64,000 nt of DNA from Cepaea nemoralis (lineage: Eukaryota > Mollusca > Gastropoda > Stylommatophora > Helicidae), in NCBI GenBank assembly GCA_014155875.1, contig JACEFZ010028310.1, forward strand, positions 124,001 through 188,000, in the 5' to 3' direction. The translations under genes and the position numbers were made by a program. How positions within the stretch are numbered: the first letter of the stretch is position 1; each line of letters starts with the position of its first letter. Shown here piece by piece: positions 22,405-33,620 of the stretch. The notes under the pieces were generated by a model that did not search any database, was not told the origin of the DNA, and saw only the letters and a list, made by a program, of their open reading frames with translations.

Positions 22405-22745
22405 CTGTGATGTGATTAAGGTGAAATCAGCTTACAGTACAGCAGATAACGTTGATATTATGAAGAATTATGATGGTGGAACACAAGATAAACCTTGCAG
22501 CCACACTCTGGTTCTGGCATTGATAGATATCCCAGAAAAGTGACACGACGAAACTGAAGCAGAGGTCTTTTGTCAAGGTTTACAACTACAGTCACCTCAT
22601 GCCCACCAGATACTCTGTGGAGGTAACTTGGATAAGAATGTTGTTAACAGAGACATTTGCAGAGATACTGCACTCAAGAGGAAGACAAGAAGGCAAGTCA
22701 AAGCCAAATTTAAGGAAAGATACCGGACGCAAAAATAATTTTTCC
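22405..22745 (+). pseudogene. RPL27 processed pseudogene
   Basis: Intronless and degenerate. Reads IMKNYDGGTQDKPCSHTLVL, then [16 protein letters not shown] in a second frame and [20 protein letters not shown] in a third, followed by VKAKFKERY and a stop in place of W before FF. These match ribosomal protein eL27 in order. An in-frame TGA after the first block and frame changes disable it. AATAAA follows at 22775-22780, as expected of a retrocopied 3'UTR. Confidence 0.85.
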
Positions 22746-22848
22746 CACGAGATGAGGTTCTAAATTGTACCTAAAATAAATTTTCTGAATACATGCTTGA
22801 AAAAGCTAAACATTTTTAAAATAATAATAATAACAATGCTATCAGAAG

Positions 22849-23083
22849 AGTCGAGCTCATTAAGAGCAGCAAGAAGATTACAGCTTTTGTGCCCAACGAT
22901 GGTTGTCTTAACTTTATAGAGAAGAATGATGAAGACTTTGTAGCGGACTTTAGTCGTAAAGGACATACCGTTGGTGACATTCCTTGTCGTGGTCACTTCC
23001 AGATTGTCAAAGTTGCTCATGTCTCTCATCTTTCTCTGTTCAAAGAAAGGAGAAATTACCTGGATCTTAATCTGCTAAAATAA
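22849..23083 (+). pseudogene. RPS23 processed pseudogene, 5'-truncated
   Basis: Reads [60 protein letters not shown], then ends LNLLK and TAA. This matches the C-terminal half of ribosomal protein uS12/RPS23. The first 65 or so codons are missing. The frame is intact but family-invariant positions are altered (CRGH in place of GVR). An A-rich tract follows the stop. It begins only about 70 bases after the RPL27 poly(A) signal, in the same orientation. Confidence 0.88.
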
Positions 23084-23089
23084 ATGTGT

Positions 23090-24180
23090 GTAAAAAAAAG
23101 AAAAACATGACTTCACCAACCACATGAGAGCCATGGTGGACTGCGGGGGTCTAAAACCCCATATGTGGGATTCATCATGATCAGTGACATCATCTAGTGC
23201 CTTGCCAGCTGACGTGGGCAATCATGTGGAAGGCATTCATGTGGAACTAAGAGGCCAGAAAAAATCAAATAATCCTTTTATAGGAAATGCTGTAATGGTT
23301 AGTAAAGTTGCCTGCACAGACAGTGATCCAGGTTCAGTCGCAGACAGTAGGCAGGATTGTTGTGTCCTTCGAGAGTAGCTCTGAAGTGAATCCAGCCTCA
23401 CAAATACATGAGAGTTACTTTACACATTTGTATAGTGATTTCACACATTTGTGTAGTGATTTTCACACATTTGTATAGTTATGTTTGATACAAACACTAA
23501 TCTACTTAAGTACTTTCACTAGCAATTGCTTTAAGCAAATGACACAACCTGTGAGAGCAATCATTATTTGCTCAAGAGCTTTAATTGTCAGAAATATCTA
23601 TTCAAGTACATCTAAGAATTGAAACATAAATATGTATATATCAACACATGTTAGAATGTGCGACAGAAATAAATATCTACTCAGTCATTGTGACAGTGAA
23701 TAATATATATTCTAGTACTATTGTGAAATTGTTTTAAATTTGTAAGGAATTACTTTTCTGCTAAAGTATCATACAGTTAAAAATGGATGTGAAAAATATG
23801 TGACTGCTTAAGCATAGCTGTGAGAAATTCTCTTCTACTTTCTTTCTTTTGTCATAATGAGAAACGTCATCTTTACTAATACAGTGTGTGAAAGATTGAA
23901 ATGATAAATATCTGTAATATTATTACAAAAATATTATACAGTCCTTGGTAAACTATGAAAATCTAATGAAGCATCACACATGACTAACAAACATCTACAT
24001 TATTCATGTTGTATAAATCTGTGAGAGAAGTAAACAGCTGAAACTACTATTATAAATTGGTCATGTGCAGGAATCAAATAACTACTCAAGGGTTATGACT
24101 TTGTAATATCATAAACAAGTTTAAAAACTTGTAAAAGAAACAAATCACTACAATTATGTCATAGGTTGCAAAACTATTAA
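23090..24180. other. AT-rich intergenic DNA
   Basis: No gene found. A possible tRNA-like SINE head lies near 23295-23360 (GTAATGGTTAGTAAAGTTGC, then GATCCAGGTTCAGTC). Confidence 0.35.
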
Positions 24181-24204
24181 AGTAATAAATACAAAGCTAT
24201 GTTT

Positions 24205-24400
24205 TCCCATTGTGAATTTGAATAATGAGAGCACAAACAATATATTACATGATTTATTGTCTGGCATATTTCATTGTGTCTCATCATGTACATACTATTA
24301 GCATAAATAAACCAATGCACAAATACAGCAACACAAGTAATACTTACAGCTGAAATACACAACACACAGTCCAGTGTGTCAATGTGTGTGTGTTACTACT
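24205..24400 (-). repeat. Family D repeat, minus orientation
   Basis: Reverse complement of the 24.69-24.85 kb copy; shares GTGCATTGGTTTATT, the CCAGACAATAAATCATG block and a GTGTATTTCAGCTGTAAG block. Single-copy here, while its parts are tandemly repeated at 0.86-1.42 kb. Confidence 0.7.
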
Positions 24401-24689
24401 TAAGTTTGAAACTGGCTATCACGTCTTTCAGTTTGCATAATTGAAGGTTACACATATGTATGGTAATTACCTCTTTAAATTTTAATAAGTGATAATTTTG
24501 TGAGTGATGTAACACATGGAATGCATGTCTTTGTTACTGACAAAGAATAAACATTTAACTAGTTATACTTCACACAAAATTGTGAGTTGTTAAAACTTGC
24601 AAAGGCAGCATGTGTGTAGCCCTCAGTTATGTAAACAGAAAGACATGATAATGAGTTTAAAAACCACCGTGGTAACATGCACGTTAGAA

Positions 24690-24850
24690 ATATTGGGCTA
24701 TGTGATGTGTATTTCACCTGTAAGGATTCATTGTGCTCCTTGTTTTTGCATTGGTTTATTAATGTCTGTGGTATACACCTGACAAAATACAGCAAACTGT
24801 GCCAGGAAATAAATTATGTAACCTATTTTTGTGTTTTCATAATTTCAAGG
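24690..24850 (+). repeat. Family D repeat, plus orientation
   Basis: Reads GTGTATTTCACCTGTAAG, GCATTGGTTTATTAATG and CCAGGAAATAAATTATGTAA. Together with the preceding copy it forms an inverted pair separated by about 290 bases. Confidence 0.7.
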
Positions 24851-25289
24851 AATAAATATCTTCTCATGCATCACGAACTCACAAAACATTTTATTGTTAT
24901 AAATACGCTATTAATTCTGGGAGAAAACATCTCCTCAAAACTCTAAAAATATCTATATTATTAATTTATAAGCCATTTATGACAGGAATAACAGATACTA
25001 GGATATCATGAATGTAAGAATCATCAAGATTGTTAATATAAATAATCTGTGGTGAGGCAAATCTTTATGATGATGTGACAAAGGGGTGCACATTTTTATT
25101 ACTAAAATGTGATTACTCAATAACTAATCAAGGGCATATCTGTTTATAATGTGTCATCTTGGACACAAAAGCTTATGAGATTTTGAACTGTTTATTTACG
25201 TGTGAGTTTCGTCACCCACCATCAGATCATTTCAGGTTATTGAACTGTTTAATAATGTGTGAGCATGGACAAAACAAAGAGTGCATTGT

Positions 25290-25640
25290 CAGATTAAGAA
25301 AGTTAATTGTGAGATTAAATAAGTGAACTACAAGATTAAATTAGTGGATTCTGATATTAAGTAATCATTATATTAAATAAGTCAATCATAAGTTTACATA
25401 AAAGAATTATAAGTTTACATTCCTATATGAAATTACATAAATGAATCATTAAGTTTACATTTGTAAACATTGAGATTATATAATGTAATCATAAGTTTAC
25501 ATATGGAATTGCATAAATGAATCATAGGATTACATAAGTGAATCATAAGTTTACATTTATGAATCACGTGTTAACATAAGTGAGTCCTGACATTTAAAAA
25601 GTTAATCCTGAGATTGAAAGAGTGAGTCCTGGGATTATAA
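25290..25640. repeat. Degenerate ATAAGTTTACAT repeats
   Basis: Irregular repeats of AATCATAAGTTTACAT and ACATAAATGAATCA-type words with spacing of about 25-35 bases, suggesting an old decayed minisatellite. Confidence 0.6.
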
Positions 25641-25703
25641 TGTGGATTTTTAGTGAACAGTGAGAAAGATCAAAGATATGCATTACCGCAATAGCTATAC
25701 ATC

Positions 25704-26610
25704 AATCCACTACATTGTATTCAGGTAATCCAATCAATCCACTACATTGTATTCAGGTAATCCAATCAATCCACTACATTGTATTCAGGTAATCCAATCA
25801 GTCCACTACATTGTATTCAGGTAATCCAATCAATCCACTACATTGTATTCAGGTAATCCAATCAATCCACTACATTGTATTCAGGTAATCCAATCAATCC
25901 ACTACATTGTATTCAGGTAATCCAATCAATCCACTACATTGTATTCAGGTAATCCAATCAATCCACTACATTGTATTCAGGTAATCCAATCAATCCACTA
26001 CATTGTATTCAGGTAATCCAATCAATCCACTACATTGTATTCAGGTAGTCACAATCAATCCACTACATTGTATTCAGGTAATCCAGTCAGTCCACTACAT
26101 TGTATTCAGGTAATCCAATCAATCCACTACATTGTATTCAGGTAATCCAATCAATCCACTACATTGTATTCAGGTAGTCACAATCAATCCACTACATTGT
26201 ATTCAGGTAGTCCAATCAGTCCATTACACTGTATTCAGGTAGTCCAATCAGTCCATTACATTATATTCAGGTAGTCCAATCAGTCCATTACACTGTATTC
26301 AGGTAGTCCAATCAGTCCATTACATTGTATTCAGGTAGTCCAATCAGTCCATTACATTGTATTCAGGTAGTCCAATCAGTCCATTACATTGTATTCAGGT
26401 AGTCCAATCAGTCCATTACATTGTATTCAGGTAGTCCAATCAGTCCATTACATTGTATTCAGGTAGTCCAATCAGTCCATTACATTGTATTCAGGTAGTC
26501 CAATCAGTCCATTACATTGTATTCAGGTAGTCCAATCAGTCCATTACATTGTATTCAGGTAGTCCAATCAGACCACTACATTGTATTCAGGTAGTCCAAT
26601 CAGTCCCATG
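25704..26610. repeat. 32-bp minisatellite with two homogenised blocks
   Basis: About 28 copies of the unit CACTACATTGTATTCAGGTA plus ATCCAATCAATC. Left copies (to about 26200) read GGTAATCCAATCAATCCACT; right copies read GGTAGTCCAATCAGTCCATT. The switch is nearly sharp, with mixed copies near 26040-26210. Confidence 0.95.
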
Positions 26611-26699
26611 ATCAAGTAATTCCAGATTAGCAATACTTTGCGTTTAGGTAATCCCAGGCTAAGCATCAATCCATTACTCAAATAGGTATGACACCACTT

Positions 26700-26865
26700 T
26701 TTCTGGAACATTACACCTAGAAAAAGGAAGTGTGTAATGTGGCTGACTACCAATTTATGATGACTCAATTCTTTAACTGTATCATTACACCTACGAAAAA
26801 GGAAGTATGGAATGTGGCTGTCTACCAGTTTATGATGACTCAACTTGTTTACTCTCACACCTAGA
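26700..26865. repeat. Imperfect direct duplication
   Basis: Two copies, about 85 bases each, sharing ACATTACACCTA-GAAAAAGGAAG and TATGATGACTCAA. The encoded 96-codon reverse frame reflects the duplication only. Confidence 0.7.
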
Positions 26866-27094
26866 AACTTTATGCTCTACTGATAGTATTAAGCAGCAGT
26901 TAAACTAGCAGTGGTGGAGTGGCTTGGTAGTGATGTTGTCCAACTCTGGCTCATACAGACCTGGGTTGGACAGTGTGTATGGGAGCAACATAAGACATGT
27001 GTGGCATTCTTTCTGTTGGAAGACATTGGAGCACGTATGGAAACTCCTGTGTGCAGTGTGGTTCATCACCAACACCAGTAAAGCAACAACTCGT

Positions 27095-27240
27095 ACATAG
27101 TGGGTTAAAGTAACATGAGACAGATTGGGTTAAAGCATCATGAGACCGAGTGGGTTAAAGGAACAGGAGACAAAGTGTGTTAAAGTAACATGAGACAGAG
27201 TGGGTTACAGTAACATGAGTGGGTTACAGTAACCTATGTA
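27095..27240. repeat. 25-bp minisatellite, decayed
   Basis: Five to six imperfect copies of GGGTTAAAGTAACATGAGAC. Confidence 0.75.
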
Positions 27241-27301
27241 AAGGGATTAGAACATTATAGTTGTCACAAGGCAAAAGTTGGTTGGTTCATCAACTGTGTT
27301 G

Positions 27302-27600
27302 CAGGTCAGCACGATCAAATGGATAAGAGCACTCACTCTTAAACTTCTGGTGTGCTGATGCCAAGGTAGTGGGTTCAATCCCTACACCGGAACATTTGGA
27401 TTAAGATGTTGACTTCTCAAACTTGACTTGGGGAAGTAAATTACAAGTACCTCAGAAGTCGGAGTGGGTTCACCTCATGCTAAAGGACACTGGGAATAGG
27501 TAAAGCCAAGCCACATGCAAAGATCAGTTGAGTGCACTAGAATAAGTTTTGCATGTGTATGGACTGAGTTCAATGTGAGCGCACCCCTCAGACAAACATT
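27302..27600 (+). mobile_element. SINE family A, near full length
   Basis: A tRNA-like head (GGTCAGCACGATCAAATGGA; B box GGGTTCAATCCC), then a conserved body with TTGACTTGGGGAAGTAAATT and ACAAGTACCTCAGAAGTC, and a tail with GTGAGCGCACC. The same body occurs at 29.2 kb (+) and 50.2 kb (-). Confidence 0.75.
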
Positions 27601-27769
27601 CATGAAATGTGTTGCGCAGAAAGTTTGAAGAATTAAAAATATATGGAGTAATTAATGAACCAGTGATACTCTGTTTGGTATAGAATAATTAATACAAATA
27701 TCATCACTGACATCTAACTACACAATATGACCTTTCACAAGATCCAGTGTTATATTGTAATGTTAAAGT

Positions 27770-28690
27770 CAAGTTGTTACTGTGTACATACAGCAGAAAA
27801 GGTAATGTCTAGTCTGTTGTAATTGTGTACATTCAGCGGATAAGGTAATGTCTAGTCTGTTGTAATTGTGTACATAGACAACCAGATTGTCTAGTTTGAG
27901 TTGCACTAGCTATGATGGTCTGGTGATGTAATCCCAGATTATGTTCATTCCCTAAGCTTGTGTAAGTGGTCTAATCTAAGATTGTATACATGCTCTATTT
28001 TAAGTGTGTGGTTTAAGATTGTGTACATTGTCAAATTCTGATCTATTCTATGATTGTACAAGTGAAGTAGTTTGGGTATCTACTATTAGGTAAATGCGAG
28101 CTATATTTTACACATGGTCTAATCTATGTTCACGGTCTAAGATTGCATACATTACTGAACTTTGGTCTAATATAAAATTGTGTACATTATTGAACCATGG
28201 TCTAATCTAGGTCATATAGGCGTATTATACACACGGTTGAATCTATGTTTGTTGTCTAAGGTTGTGTACATTTTTTAACTTTAATCTCTGATTGTTTATG
28301 TGACATAATTTAGGTCTAATCTGAGATAATATGCATGGTCTAATCTGTGCAAGGTCCAAGATTACGTATATTATCGAATCTTGGTCTAATCTAAGATTGT
28401 ATATGAAACATAATTTAGGTCTAATCTCTGTGCATGGTCTCACTCAGATGCACCTTTCCACCTTGACAGACACAAGTTTGTTCCATTGAGCTTAACAAAC
28501 AAAAAACATAACTACAATCCATGGGGACCAGAGAGGGAGTTGCCTCTCCATAGCACAAAGCCTGCTTTGAATTGTAGAGACCATCTGTTGCCCACGCAGC
28601 ATGATCATCTTAGCCTGCCTAGTTTATGTATAAAATCAAATTTTGTTCTAATCAAAGATTGTATATGAGACATAATTTAGGTATAATTAA
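27770..28690. repeat. Degenerate GGTCTAATCTAAGATTGT repeats
   Basis: Many diverged words of GGTCTAATCTAAGATTGTAT spaced 40-70 bases apart, an old array with weak periodicity. No coding signal. Confidence 0.6.
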
Positions 28691-29214
28691 AGAGCTCACA
28701 CGTGCTTGAACGTAAGCCTAATCTTAAACTGTGAACAAAGCTGGTCTAAGATTCTGTGCAGGTTCTACTCTGAAGGATATATACATGGTGACCAGCATCA
28801 TTGCCTTCCCAGAGGTTTGTGGTGCAGAGGTTTGTGGTGAGCTGTGAATCCAATGATATTTACATTAGAACAAACCGTTTGTGCTTGGAGTTTACAGTGA
28901 ATCCAATTATAATTATTAAATAATAAATAATTACATTAGAATGGCCCGTTTGTGGTTGGTTGTTTGTGTGCAATGTTTATGGTTGTGATGCAATTTGTTT
29001 ATGTGATATTACATTATGTTTGTGTATATATTGTGCATTATCATCACAAGTATCATTTGCAGTTGTTTCTATATCAGTTTGCTGCCACTAATGTTGTTTG
29101 TTTAAGCTGCAGTTCCTAATATATATTCCATGATTTTAAAACATGCAGTATCCATTGTGAGTCATTTCCTCCATTCTCTTCTCTAATTCCTGTTTACCTT
29201 ACATAGGTATAAGA

Positions 29215-29520
29215 CTCGGGGATCAGCATGGCATTAATTCTTAAACATCCGGTGTGCTGATGCTGAGGTATGGGGTTCAACCCCTACACCGATCAGTAGA
29301 ACTAAAATATTGACTTCTCATCCTTGACTTGGGGAAGTAAATTACAAGTACCTCTGAAGTCAGAGTGAGTTCCCCTAATGGTGAGGGACACTAATAACAA
29401 GGAAAGCTAATCCCCATACAAAAATCAGTTCAGGGCACTAGAAGTAGTACCATATGTATGGACTATGGATGAGTTCAAAGCGAGCACCAAACAAACAAAC
29501 AAACAAACAAACAAACAAAA
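29215..29520 (+). mobile_element. SINE family A with CAAA-type tail
   Basis: Head GGGGATCAGCATGGCATTAA, B box GGGGTTCAACCCC, body CTTGACTTGGGGAAGTAAA and ending GCGAGCACC(AAAC)n. The (AAAC)n tail marks its 3' end, so it is a complete retroposed copy. Confidence 0.8.
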
Positions 29521-29629
29521 TATTCTCTTTGAGGTGTTCTGGATATAAGAGACTAGCTCCATGTTTTAATAAACCAGCTGTACTAGATGAAAAAAAGGGA
29601 GGGGGGGGCGATGTCAGTATCACATATCT

Positions 29630-29745
29630 TAAGACATTCCCTAGTGGCCATTTTAGGCTAGGTCGGCCTGGTAGCCTGCATCAATTTGAAAATTCTGCCT
29701 CATTTTGGGATTCAACCACATGACTACCAAGCCAGCATGAAAGCA
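29630..29745 (-). mobile_element. SINE family B fragment
   Basis: ATTCCCTAGTGGCCATTTTA-GGC with a reverse tRNA-like head at the right (GGGATTCAACCACATGACTA). Starts near a polypurine run at 29591-29610. Confidence 0.45.
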
Positions 29746-30154
29746 CAAGTTCATCATCCTTTCAAGTGAAATAAAAGCTTGTATATTTGACATTGATGTG
29801 TTTCCTACAGCACCACGGTTAGTGAGATGCCCCTTGGGAAACAAAGCATGGTCTATAACTGGCAGTAGATGGGGGCTATAACCTCTGCCGCTATGTACAG
29901 GTCATTCATATGTTTTAGGATTCATGATATAACCTCCAGGAACTTTCATCTCTTCATCATCTTTTTGTGGTTTTTTTTATTTTTTTTTATTTCTGCTAAA
30001 TTAATAGCTTATGGACAATATGCGGTTGTATAACTGACAGAACTAATGTTTTGGTTGTGTCTCTAATGTTTTGGTTGTGTTACTAAAATGATGCAAACTG
30101 CTTAATAAAGAGAAGTCAGCGTATTTATAAAATGCCTTTCTCTAATTTATTCAT

Positions 30155-30340
30155 AACTAGCTGACCCGGCCCGGCTTCGCCCAGACCCTGGAGGGGATCT
30201 ATCTATCTATCAGTCTGTCTGTCTCTGCTTGTTTGTCTGTCTGTCTGTCTGGCTGACCCGGCCTGGCTTCACCCAGTCCCTGGAGGGGAGCATCTCATTT
30301 AATTCATATAAGTAGTCATATAAGCTCCCGTTCCCGACTA

Positions 30341-30371
<31 letters not shown>

Positions 30372-30950
30372 GACCCGGCGTGGCTTCGCCCAGCTCCTGG
30401 CGGGGAGCGTCTCATTAAATTCACACAGTAACTTAAAAGAATGTCCTTCCACACACCATCCATTATTTTTAATGAAAACTGTTTTTAATCACCTACATGA
30501 CTGTAGATAACTTCTTTAAGCATAAAAAGATGAGTTACAATGTTATGCATTATGCATTGTTTTTATGAAAACTTTGAAAATGCCTTAAAGATTATATCAT
30601 TATTTTTTATAACTCATATGCCTGTAAATAACTATAGACAAAGAGTTTATAAATCTTTGAAAACGATGCAACAATATGACTATAAAGTATATAGAAATGT
30701 TATTAATAGTTATGCCCCTGAAATAACTTTTCTAGAGTTAAGCCCCCTTGCTATATATAAATTATAATGAAATATTAAATTTTAGTAAGTAAGTAGCCGA
30801 AAAAAAAACTAAAAAACTATGACAGAAAGTTGCACAGGAATGAAAGGAAAATGTGTAGAAAATTTCATCTCAATCGGATGGACCGTTCGCGAACGCATAA
30901 AGAACGGACGGAAATACATACATCGTGTTTTATATATATAGATAAAGGGA
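30155..30950 (+). mobile_element. CTGACCCGGC-type retroposon, multi-copy head
   Basis: Three partial copies of CTGACCCGGC(C/G)(C/T)GGCTTC (30162, 30253, 30372), separated by (CTGT)n/(CTAT)n runs. Near 30870-30945 it ends with ATCGGATGGACCGTTCGCGA and TTTTATATATATAGATAA. That layout resembles widespread non-LTR element 3' tails of invertebrates; I cannot name the family. A 75-codon frame inside (30540-30767) shows no motif. Confidence 0.5.
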
Positions 30951-30984
30951 ACAAGAAGCAGAAATGTCGTCAGATTAAGGGGGA

Positions 30985-31200
30985 ACATGTTAGATATTAA
31001 TATCGTACCAAGTCTAAGCACCAACTGCAGACAGCACGGAAGAAGAAACTGATAACTTTTATGAACAACTTAACATGGACAGGGAGATTTCACTGCAAAA
31101 GTTGGGGAAGAAAGGGATGCTGATGTTACTGGTGTATACGACCTTGGGCAGAGAAATGAGAAATATATCACAGAGGAAAAGTTCAGGTTAATAAAATATA
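30985..31200 (+). mobile_element. RTE-type LINE endonuclease fragment
   Basis: Reads APTADSTEEETDNFYEQL and, in a shifted frame, GDFTAKVGEERDADVTG followed by a GLGQRNE-like run. This is the part of an APE endonuclease around its GDFN motif, with deletions, in the opposite orientation to the RTE copy at 11.9-15.2 kb. Confidence 0.6.
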
Positions 31201-31564
31201 AGTAATCAAAGCAAATTATGATGGACAGTTTTGCATACAAAAACCTCCCGTCAAAAAATTCAGAAGTGTGATCAGAGAAGAAAAGAAACAGTTTGTAATG
31301 AATACTTAAAATAGAAAATAATATTTCCTTGCAAGGAAAAGATGTTCAAGAATAACAGAACATTAAAAGACTAATTCAGATCGTCATTTACTCCCCCACT
31401 ATATAAATGATACAAATGGCAATACTTGAAACTTTCATCGTCGACGCATGGACATTCGCACTGCGAGTGCTAGCAAGTCAAGTCGCCTTATTATGTCAAG
31501 AAGCCTGATACGCGGGAAAATGTCACGTTGAAAGTCCAACAACAAGAAACACGCGGTTTCCAAG

Positions 31565-32851
31565 ATGTGCAGCGTGGGAGCCGACAACAAGAAGAAGAAC
31601 GTGGAGAGACTACCTGCTAGCTGCATCAAAGCTATCACTGAAGCTACTACGAGGGAGAAGATTGATAGCCCAACACAGTCAAGAACCAAGACAGCAGAGA
31701 AGAAGGAGGAGAAAGACACCAGAGTCGGAAACACCGATTCGAAAACGGTCCGATGGGTCGTCAAGCGGATTCAAGTGGAGCTGACAGACGAAGAAATCCT
31801 GAAGCAGCTACGAGAAGAGAATCTTCACATCCGATTCTTGAAGGCGGAGCGGCTCCTCACCTACTCCAAGATACCTACAACCTTGGCAGTGGTGACGTCG
31901 GAGGGCAGCGAAATGCCGACCACAGTATCAATCAGCAAGAGAAATGCAGCAAGCCAGAGAGATTCATCCCAAGAGTCAATCAATGTTCAAGATGTCAGAT
32001 GTTCCAGAGGCCACAGCAGAGTAGCATGTCGCAGTGAGACGGAAATCTGTCGATACTGCGCCGATCACCACGCCTTCAAGGAGTGTCCGCTGGCCAAGCT
32101 GGACACGGACTTCCGAGCACCTAACAACAAAAGAAAGTGCGCCAACTGCCAGGGCAAGCATGGAGCAAGATACTTTGGCTGTCCGTACCTGCAACGACAC
32201 AGAGACGTGCTAAAGTTTGCAATCAACACAAAGACACCATACATCGAAGCAAGGCGGAGGTGCGAGACAGCCACAAGCATCTCACATGCGGTAAAAGCTC
32301 AACTGCAAGACCAGATAGATGAGCTAAAGAAACAAATCAAGCTACTCCAAACACCGGCACCGACCAGCGACAATGAAAAGCTGCTGGCAGAAATACAGGA
32401 GATACAGCAAATTATAAAGCAAGAAGTGGAACAAATGGCACAGACGGCAAAGAAGAATGAAGAGATTCTACGGGACATCAAAGCGGAGAGAGAAATGCTA
32501 AAAAGAGAACTAACCCAGAGCAAACCAGCTGAAGCCAAGGAAACGATCACAGAACAACCGCAAGATGAAACCCAACAAAAGACCGATACGTTACAGAACT
32601 ACTTCACCCCACCTGGGTCCAAGAGGAAACCGGTATACCACGAGACCACTGGAGAAATCATAGGGCAGGAGAGTGACGGCGGCACAGAGTACCCTGCTCC
32701 AATGACAAAGGAGGAGTTTCTAGCGTTGGGTAGAATGAATGAACTCGAGCTAGCAGAATGGGAGAGGAAAGAAGAAAGCAGATCACGCGAAATGGACAAG
32801 AGGCGCGAAAGAAACAACAGGGAGAGGAAAGAGATATTGAGCAAACAATAA
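31565..32851 (+). CDS. LINE ORF1-like (gag-type) protein with zinc knuckles
   Basis: 428 codons, AC-rich and CG-containing unlike its surroundings. An N-terminal basic region leads to ILKQLREENLHIRFLKAERL and a TYSKIPTTLAVVTSE block. Cys/His zinc knuckles follow near residues 135-205 (CRYCADHHAFKEC and CANCQGKHGARYFGC), then a long coiled coil (about 240-320) and an acidic/basic tail. The first knuckle reads CSRGHSRVAC. An alternative frame across 31950-32010 supplies PRVNQCSRCQMF, suggesting two compensating frameshifts. Such proteins bind RNA in Jockey/I-like LINEs. No RT of the same element follows, so it is probably a truncated copy. Confidence 0.7.
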   Translation: MCSVGADNKKKNVERLPASCIKAITEATTREKIDSPTQSRTKTAEKKEEKDTRVGNTDSKTVRWVVKRIQVELTDEEILKQLREENLHIRFLKAERLLTYSKIPTTLAVVTSEGSEMPTTVSISKRNAASQRDSSQESINVQDVRCSRGHSRVACRSETEICRYCADHHAFKECPLAKLDTDFRAPNNKRKCANCQGKHGARYFGCPYLQRHRDVLKFAINTKTPYIEARRRCETATSISHAVKAQLQDQIDELKKQIKLLQTPAPTSDNEKLLAEIQEIQQIIKQEVEQMAQTAKKNEEILRDIKAEREMLKRELTQSKPAEAKETITEQPQDETQQKTDTLQNYFTPPGSKRKPVYHETTGEIIGQESDGGTEYPAPMTKEEFLALGRMNELELAEWERKEESRSREMDKRRERNNRERKEILSKQ

Positions 32852-33400
32852 ATTGAAACTGCCGAGAAGCTCCTACATAACATACACACAAAAAAGAAGG
32901 CAAAAAGCAAATAAAAAGTCATTTTAAGGACTTCAACCTTCCACGCCAGAGGAACCAGCAGCCTTCACCAACAACAGACACCACCAGAGGAAACGGGTCC
33001 TTCTAAGGACTGCAACCAGTCAAGTCAGACGAGCCAGGAACCTGCACCAGTAGGAAAACCACAATAGGAGACGGGCACAAAGGATAGCCGCGGACGACCC
33101 CCAGCTGACGTCACAGACACAAACCAACATAATCAATCCGAGATAGGACTCACAAGACAAGAATTAGGGTGAATGAACCCACAAAAACCATGGACCTCAA
33201 CAATAACCACAGCTGAAGAGGCAGGTTGAACGAGGCCGAATTTGGAATTTTTGTTTTGAAAATTGGAATTGGAGTACTTGAATAGAGCGTAAAGATTTAT
33301 TAGAAAGATGGTATCGGTACTTTGGGGAAATGCCCACATAATACTACCAGAAGTGAGGGCAAAGATCCAGAATATTTATTTACAGTAAGTACGAACAGCC
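32852..33400. other. Remainder of the ORF1-bearing LINE?
   Basis: Base composition stays AC-rich to about 33130 with a repeated AAGGACTTCAACC / AAGGACTGCAACC motif, so the element probably extends here. No RT or endonuclease frame is readable. Confidence 0.35.
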
Positions 33401-33514
33401 GGTCTCTCTGGTCTAGAGATTACACGGCTTTCTCCGTAACCTCGTAAGTAATGTGACGCTGCGCGAGAATTGGTAGCGGTTCTCTCCATGTTGGTAACGT
33501 ACGGGGTATTGAGC

Positions 33515-33620
33515 TGGTCGCTCCGAAAGCAATGGTAAACTACTGAGCGCAATTTTGCCAAGAAATCAACAATCGGTAGAAAGATGCTGATGTTGACAGC
33601 GATGTCCTGTAAAGGATATG
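33515..33620 (-). mobile_element. Family C SINE fragment, inverted
   Basis: GAAAGCAATGGTAAACTACT and GTCCTGTAAAGGATATGCGA are the reverse complement of the 35.43 kb copy. The two face each other across the hAT remnant. Confidence 0.55.

Noticed and set aside
25704..26610. CRISPR-like regular array
   Set aside because: There are no variable spacers: the 32-bp unit is contiguous, and the genome is clearly animal.
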